Below are positions 5,159 through 7,941 of a stretch of 7,941 nt of DNA, in pieces. A program made the position numbers and the translations under genes. The number at the start of each line of letters is the position of its first letter. The first letter of the stretch is position 1. The stretch comes from an uncultured Calothrix sp. GTDB lineage: Bacteria; Cyanobacteriota; Cyanobacteriia; Cyanobacteriales; Nostocaceae. Under the pieces are notes generated by a model. It was not told the origin of the DNA and made no database searches. It saw only the letters and a program-made list of their open reading frames with translations. The stretch is from NCBI GenBank assembly GCA_937884685.1, contig CAKZYM010000457.1:1-7941 (forward strand), in the 5' to 3' direction.

Positions 5159-5800
5159 ATGAGCAATTTACAAACAAAAATACTAACTGACACTTGGGTA
5201 CCCATGTCTTGGGATGAATATATCCAAATAATCGAAGACCCGGCTTATGAAAAAGCTAAGGGCTACTACTACAACGGTAGAATAAGGATTGAAATGTCAG
5301 TATTAGGAAATGACCATTCACAAGACCACGCATTAGTTATCTTAGCTGCTAGCAACTACGCAGCTATTAAAGGTATCCCGATGAATGTGAAAGATAATTG
5401 TAGCTTTCGTAAAACTGGGTACAGAGAAGCTCAACCTGATGTTTCTTATTATGTTGGTGAGAATGCTGATGCAATTCCTTACGGAACCTCTATTATTAGT
5501 CTTGATGAATTTCCAGCACCAAATTTAGTTATTGAGGTTGCTAATACTTCATTAGCCGATGATAAAGGTGAAAAACGTCTGCTTTATGAAGAATTCGGTG
5601 TTAATGAATACTGGATTATAGATGTTAAAAATGTTCGAGTTATAGCTTTTTTAATAGAAAATCAAGGTAGCAGAAGAATCACTCAATCTCAAGTACTACC
5701 AGGTTTAGATATTTCAATGCTTGAAGAAGCTTTTCGTCGTTCTCGTCAAACTAATCATAGCCAAGTTATTTCTTGGTTATTATCAGAATTTCAAAAATAG
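5159..5800 (+). CDS. Uma2 family (DUF820) PD-(D/E)XK-type putative endonuclease
   Basis: 213 residues of the Uma2/DUF820 family, greatly expanded in cyanobacteria. Visible marks are the N-terminal MSWDEYIQ (16-23), EDPAYEKAKGYYYNG (26-40), IEMS (44-47) with His 53, PDVSYY (93-98), LVIEVANTSL (123-132) and K139 in an EKRLLYEEFGVNEYWIID block (138-155). D94, E126 and the downstream Lys fit the migrated catalytic lysine of PD-(D/E)XK nuclease folds. The family is named as putative restriction-like endonucleases, but natural substrates are largely unknown. The start at 5159 has no clear Shine-Dalgarno; an in-frame ATG at 5204 would drop 15 residues and still keep MSWDEY. It lies alone, convergent with the PHP gene, with no methylase beside it, so it is not evidently part of a restriction-modification pair. 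Confidence 0.9.
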   Translation: MSNLQTKILTDTWVPMSWDEYIQIIEDPAYEKAKGYYYNGRIRIEMSVLGNDHSQDHALVILAASNYAAIKGIPMNVKDNCSFRKTGYREAQPDVSYYVGENADAIPYGTSIISLDEFPAPNLVIEVANTSLADDKGEKRLLYEEFGVNEYWIIDVKNVRVIAFLIENQGSRRITQSQVLPGLDISMLEEAFRRSRQTNHSQVISWLLSEFQK

Positions 5801-5819
5801 TACTTACTTGATAGCTGAG

Positions 5820-5860
5820 AGTTGTTAGTTCATAGTTGGCAATTCTAATTACTAACAACT
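5820..5860. terminator. Inverted repeat between convergent Uma2 and PHP genes, possible bidirectional terminator
   Basis: AGTTGTTAGT (5820-5829) and ACTAACAACT (5851-5860) are perfect 10-bp arms around a 21-base loop. They fill most of the 66-base gap between the two stop codons (5800 and 5867). There is no strong T-tract. The surrounding sequence reads like decayed GTTGTTA/TAACAAC repeat units. Confidence 0.5.
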
Positions 5861-5866
5861 TACTAC

Positions 5867-6553
5867 TTATAATCGTAGAAGTAAGCTATAACCGTGACTA
5901 TCGGTACCGCAAGTACTATATAATCCGTATTCGTTGGCTAATCGCTGCACCTGTTGAGTTTGGGTAACACTTGGTTTCCAAGGTTTGCGACTGTTATAAG
6001 CGTAGAAGCTTTCTACCCCATCGATTCCTAATTCAGCAGCAGCAGGAATCAAATCAAAGTGACTTTTTCTATAACGTGCTGGGTGAGCTAGTACTGCAAA
6101 TCCTCCAGCTTCTTGAATAGCAGCAATTACGTTTACAGCTTCGTACTCGGAACCTGTAACTGGTTGTCCCTGGGTGTAGGGTTGTATGCTCGGATGTTCT
6201 GGGTCAAAAGCATAACCTAAGATGTGAACTTCTACATTCAAAAGATTGGCATTAATTTCAACACCACTCCACAAATAAGGTGTATCAGCATCGGGATTAT
6301 TGCATTTCCAATCTTCTAACCATTTCCGAGCAGCTTTATAACCACCTGTATTGTGGTGGTCGGTAATTGCAAGTCCTTTTAAACCGTTGTCAATTGCTTG
6401 CTGCATCAATTCTGAAGGCTCCATTTTACCATCAGAGTATACGGTATGCATATGAAAATTATAATTATTCGGGCAACTTTGCGCGTCTAAGTTTTGGAAT
6501 ACTTCTTTCAAAAGCGTCTTAGAAGCACAAGTAAGGGCGAAATTTACAACCAT
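5867..6553 (-). CDS. PHP-domain metal-dependent phosphoesterase (TrpH/YciV-like)
   Basis: 228 residues. All PHP metal-ligand motifs are present in order: HMHTVYSDG (34-42; H34, H36, D41), TDHHN (64-68), GVEIN (97-101; E99), H110, LAHPARY (155-161; H157), GVESFYA (179-185; E181) and GTDSHG (216-221; D218, H220). These form the trinuclear metal site of PHP phosphoesterases. The closest characterised type is the TrpH/YciV group, whose E. coli member (RNase AM) hydrolyses 3',5'-bisnucleotides and trims RNA 5' ends. Whether this cyanobacterial form shares that substrate is inference. The first 28 residues form a short extension typical of cyanobacterial copies. AAAAGG lies directly before the ATG, too close for an ideal ribosome binding site. 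It is on the same strand as purM but 345 bases away, so probably has its own promoter. Confidence 0.9.
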   Translation of the reverse strand: MVVNFALTCASKTLLKEVFQNLDAQSCPNNYNFHMHTVYSDGKMEPSELMQQAIDNGLKGLAITDHHNTGGYKAARKWLEDWKCNNPDADTPYLWSGVEINANLLNVEVHILGYAFDPEHPSIQPYTQGQPVTGSEYEAVNVIAAIQEAGGFAVLAHPARYRKSHFDLIPAAAELGIDGVESFYAYNSRKPWKPSVTQTQQVQRLANEYGLYSTCGTDSHGYSLLLRL

Positions 6554-6898
6554 AACCTTTTATTTAATATTATTTATTCTTAACACGACCCTAAGTCACA
6601 CCTGTAGTCCGGAAAACACTAATGCTTCGGATTTTGGCGCTAACTTTCTGCGCGTCTTTAGCAAACTTTGTCAATATGTTAAAACTAACTTAGCAAATTT
6701 TAACGTTTGTAGTCATGAGTATTTCCTATGCCATCCCGGTAGAAAAGTAATAAATGATTCATATAAATAAGTAATTGCTAACTTCAGCCCTGCTGATATA
6801 AGAATCCAAAACACTCTTTATATAAGCGATAGAGGTGGTTTTGGTTTGCAATAAAACTAAAAGTTCTTAATTATTATGTATAATATAATGCTTATTTT
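6554..6898. other. 345-base gap between purM and the PHP gene, no gene seen
   Basis: No ORF of note on either strand. It must hold the purM 3' untranslated region and the PHP promoter (both minus strand). A direct repeat TTAGCAAA is visible near 6657 and 6692, and A+T-rich dyads near 6868-6888 could be part of a purM terminator, but no clear stem plus T-run is visible. No RNA gene is recognised. Confidence 0.5.
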
Positions 6899-7921
6899 TC
6901 ATAAACCAATTAATTCTTTATTGCCAGAAATTACTTCACCAATATTACTAGCAGCAATATTATAAGACTCAAAAAAGCTGATTGTTTGTTGTGCTTGGTT
7001 CGCTGGAACTATAACAACGAAACCAATCCCCATATTGAAAGTATTATGCATTGCTTGAGAATTAACAGAACCCGTTTGTGCTAACCACTCGAATACAGGT
7101 GGAATCATCCAACTATTAGTTTCAATTTTGAAAGATTGTCCTTCCCCCAAACATCTGGGCAGGTTTTCTGGTAATCCACCACCTGTAATATGTGCCATTG
7201 CGTGGATTTCTAACCCTTTCTTCCGAGCTGCTAACACTGGTTTAACGTAGAGTTGTGTGGGAGTAAGCAAAGTTTCACCCAAAGACTTACCGTTAAATAT
7301 ACTTGGGGTATCGTCCCAACTTAATTTTTTATCGCTAATTATTTTTCTTACCAAACTAAAGCCATTACTGTGTACTCCAGAACTGGCTAAACCAATTGCA
7401 ACATCTCCTACTTTTACCTTAGTTCCATCAAGCATCTGACTTTTCTCGACAATCCCTACACAAAAGCCAGCTAAGTCATATTCTCCTGCTTGATAAAAAC
7501 CTGGCATTTCGGCGGTTTCCCCACCGAGTAAAGCGCAACCAGCTTGTTTACAACCAGAAGCGATACCTGCAACTACCTGAGTTAACTGCTCTTGATTAAG
7601 TTTACCCGTCGCTAAATAATCTAAAAAAAATAAAGGTTCTGCACCAGATGTCAGTACGTCGTTGACGCACATAGCGACCAAATCTATACCAACAGTATCG
7701 TGACGGTTAATAATATTCGCAATTTTCAACTTCGTGCCAACACCGTCAGTTCCTGAAATTAAAACAGGTTGCTTGTAGCCCGTGGGTAATTCAAAACAAC
7801 CACCAAAACCACCTAAACCCCCAATTACTTCCTTTCTAAAAGTGCTGTGAACCAAATCACGAATTTGACCAACAAAATCGCGTCCAGCTTCAACATCAAC
7901 CCCTGCATCCCGATAATCCAT
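6899..7921 (-). CDS. purM: Phosphoribosylformylglycinamidine cyclo-ligase (AIR synthetase)
   Basis: 340 residues, full family length. PurM catalyses the fifth step of de novo purine synthesis: ATP-dependent closure of formylglycinamidine ribonucleotide to aminoimidazole ribonucleotide, in the cytosol as a dimer. Visible motifs are GGLGGFGGCFEL (34-45), SGTDGVGTKLKI (56-67; ATP and substrate loop), VNDVLTSGAEPLFFLDY (86-102), GGETAEMPGFY (133-143), SSGVHSNGFSL (180-190), AHITGGGLPENL (243-254) and FNMGIGF (295-301). The start MDYRDAGVDVEAGR matches the usual cyanobacterial N-terminus. No Shine-Dalgarno is possible, because heptamer repeats fill the bases immediately upstream. No other pur gene is in the window; the promoter lies beyond the right edge. 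Confidence 0.97.
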   Translation of the reverse strand: MDYRDAGVDVEAGRDFVGQIRDLVHSTFRKEVIGGLGGFGGCFELPTGYKQPVLISGTDGVGTKLKIANIINRHDTVGIDLVAMCVNDVLTSGAEPLFFLDYLATGKLNQEQLTQVVAGIASGCKQAGCALLGGETAEMPGFYQAGEYDLAGFCVGIVEKSQMLDGTKVKVGDVAIGLASSGVHSNGFSLVRKIISDKKLSWDDTPSIFNGKSLGETLLTPTQLYVKPVLAARKKGLEIHAMAHITGGGLPENLPRCLGEGQSFKIETNSWMIPPVFEWLAQTGSVNSQAMHNTFNMGIGFVVIVPANQAQQTISFFESYNIAASNIGEVISGNKELIGL

Positions 7922-7923
7922 TT

Positions 7924-7941
7924 CAGTGAACAGTGAACAGT
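7924..7941. repeat. CAGTGAA heptamer array abutting the purM start, cut by the window edge
   Basis: CAGTGAA at 7924-7930 and 7931-7937, then CAGT to the end. On the minus strand it reads ACTG-TTCACTG-TTCACTG and ends 2 bases from the purM ATG, so it lies in the leader. It is STRR-like, of a different unit family from the arrays at 1685-1893. Its full length is not visible. Confidence 0.75.

Noticed and set aside
5159..6553. Uma2 nuclease plus PHP phosphoesterase as a two-gene defence system
   Set aside because: The genes are convergent with a terminator-like repeat between them, and both families occur widely as separate genes.
7257..7439. Plus-strand ORF inside purM
   Set aside because: Antisense shadow of a certain housekeeping gene.

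Overview
The window looks like chromosomal DNA from a filamentous, A+T-rich cyanobacterium, probably Nostocales. The evidence is the gene families (a purM with a typical cyanobacterial start, a short cyanobacterial PHP protein, a Uma2/DUF820 protein, a cyanobacterial STAND ATPase, and a protein I believe belongs to DUF5895). Many short heptamer tandem repeats (STRR-like) and small palindromic repeats, in and between genes, point the same way. I saw no HIP1 octamer (GCGATCGC). The genus cannot be fixed from the sequence alone.

Layout from left to right. 1-1277 (minus) is the first 425 codons of a STAND/NB-ARC-type P-loop ATPase with a helix-turn-helix-like N-terminus; its C-terminus lies outside the window. 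A reasonable promoter for it (1346-1374) sits against the broken 5' end of a four-helix-bundle gene (1377-1697, plus). That gene converges on a minus-strand DUF5895-like gene (1891-2772). The gap between them is made largely of two opposed heptamer arrays, and each gene's stop codon lies inside an array. An 844-base stretch without a confident gene follows (2773-3616), holding hairpins and one weak micro-ORF.

Next come a minus-strand M50-type membrane metallopeptidase (3617-4357) and, divergent from it, an AcpH-like acyl-carrier-protein phosphodiesterase (4484-5062). A plus-strand Uma2 gene (5159-5800) converges on a minus-strand PHP phosphoesterase (5867-6553), with an inverted-repeat, terminator-like gap between them. 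After a 345-base gap, minus-strand purM (6899-7921) ends the window. It is complete, with heptamer repeats directly upstream of its start codon.

The genes do not form one obvious pathway. purM is purine biosynthesis, acpH-like is carrier-protein turnover, and the others are regulatory, signalling or uncharacterised. I found no CRISPR array, transposase, reverse transcriptase or tRNA. The most distinctive things are structural: an in-frame palindromic repeat inside the STAND gene just before its P-loop, and the recurrent placement of short repeats at gene ends. I do not see a convincing new multi-gene system. The STAND gene is the best candidate for an interesting function, but its sensor/effector half is not visible.
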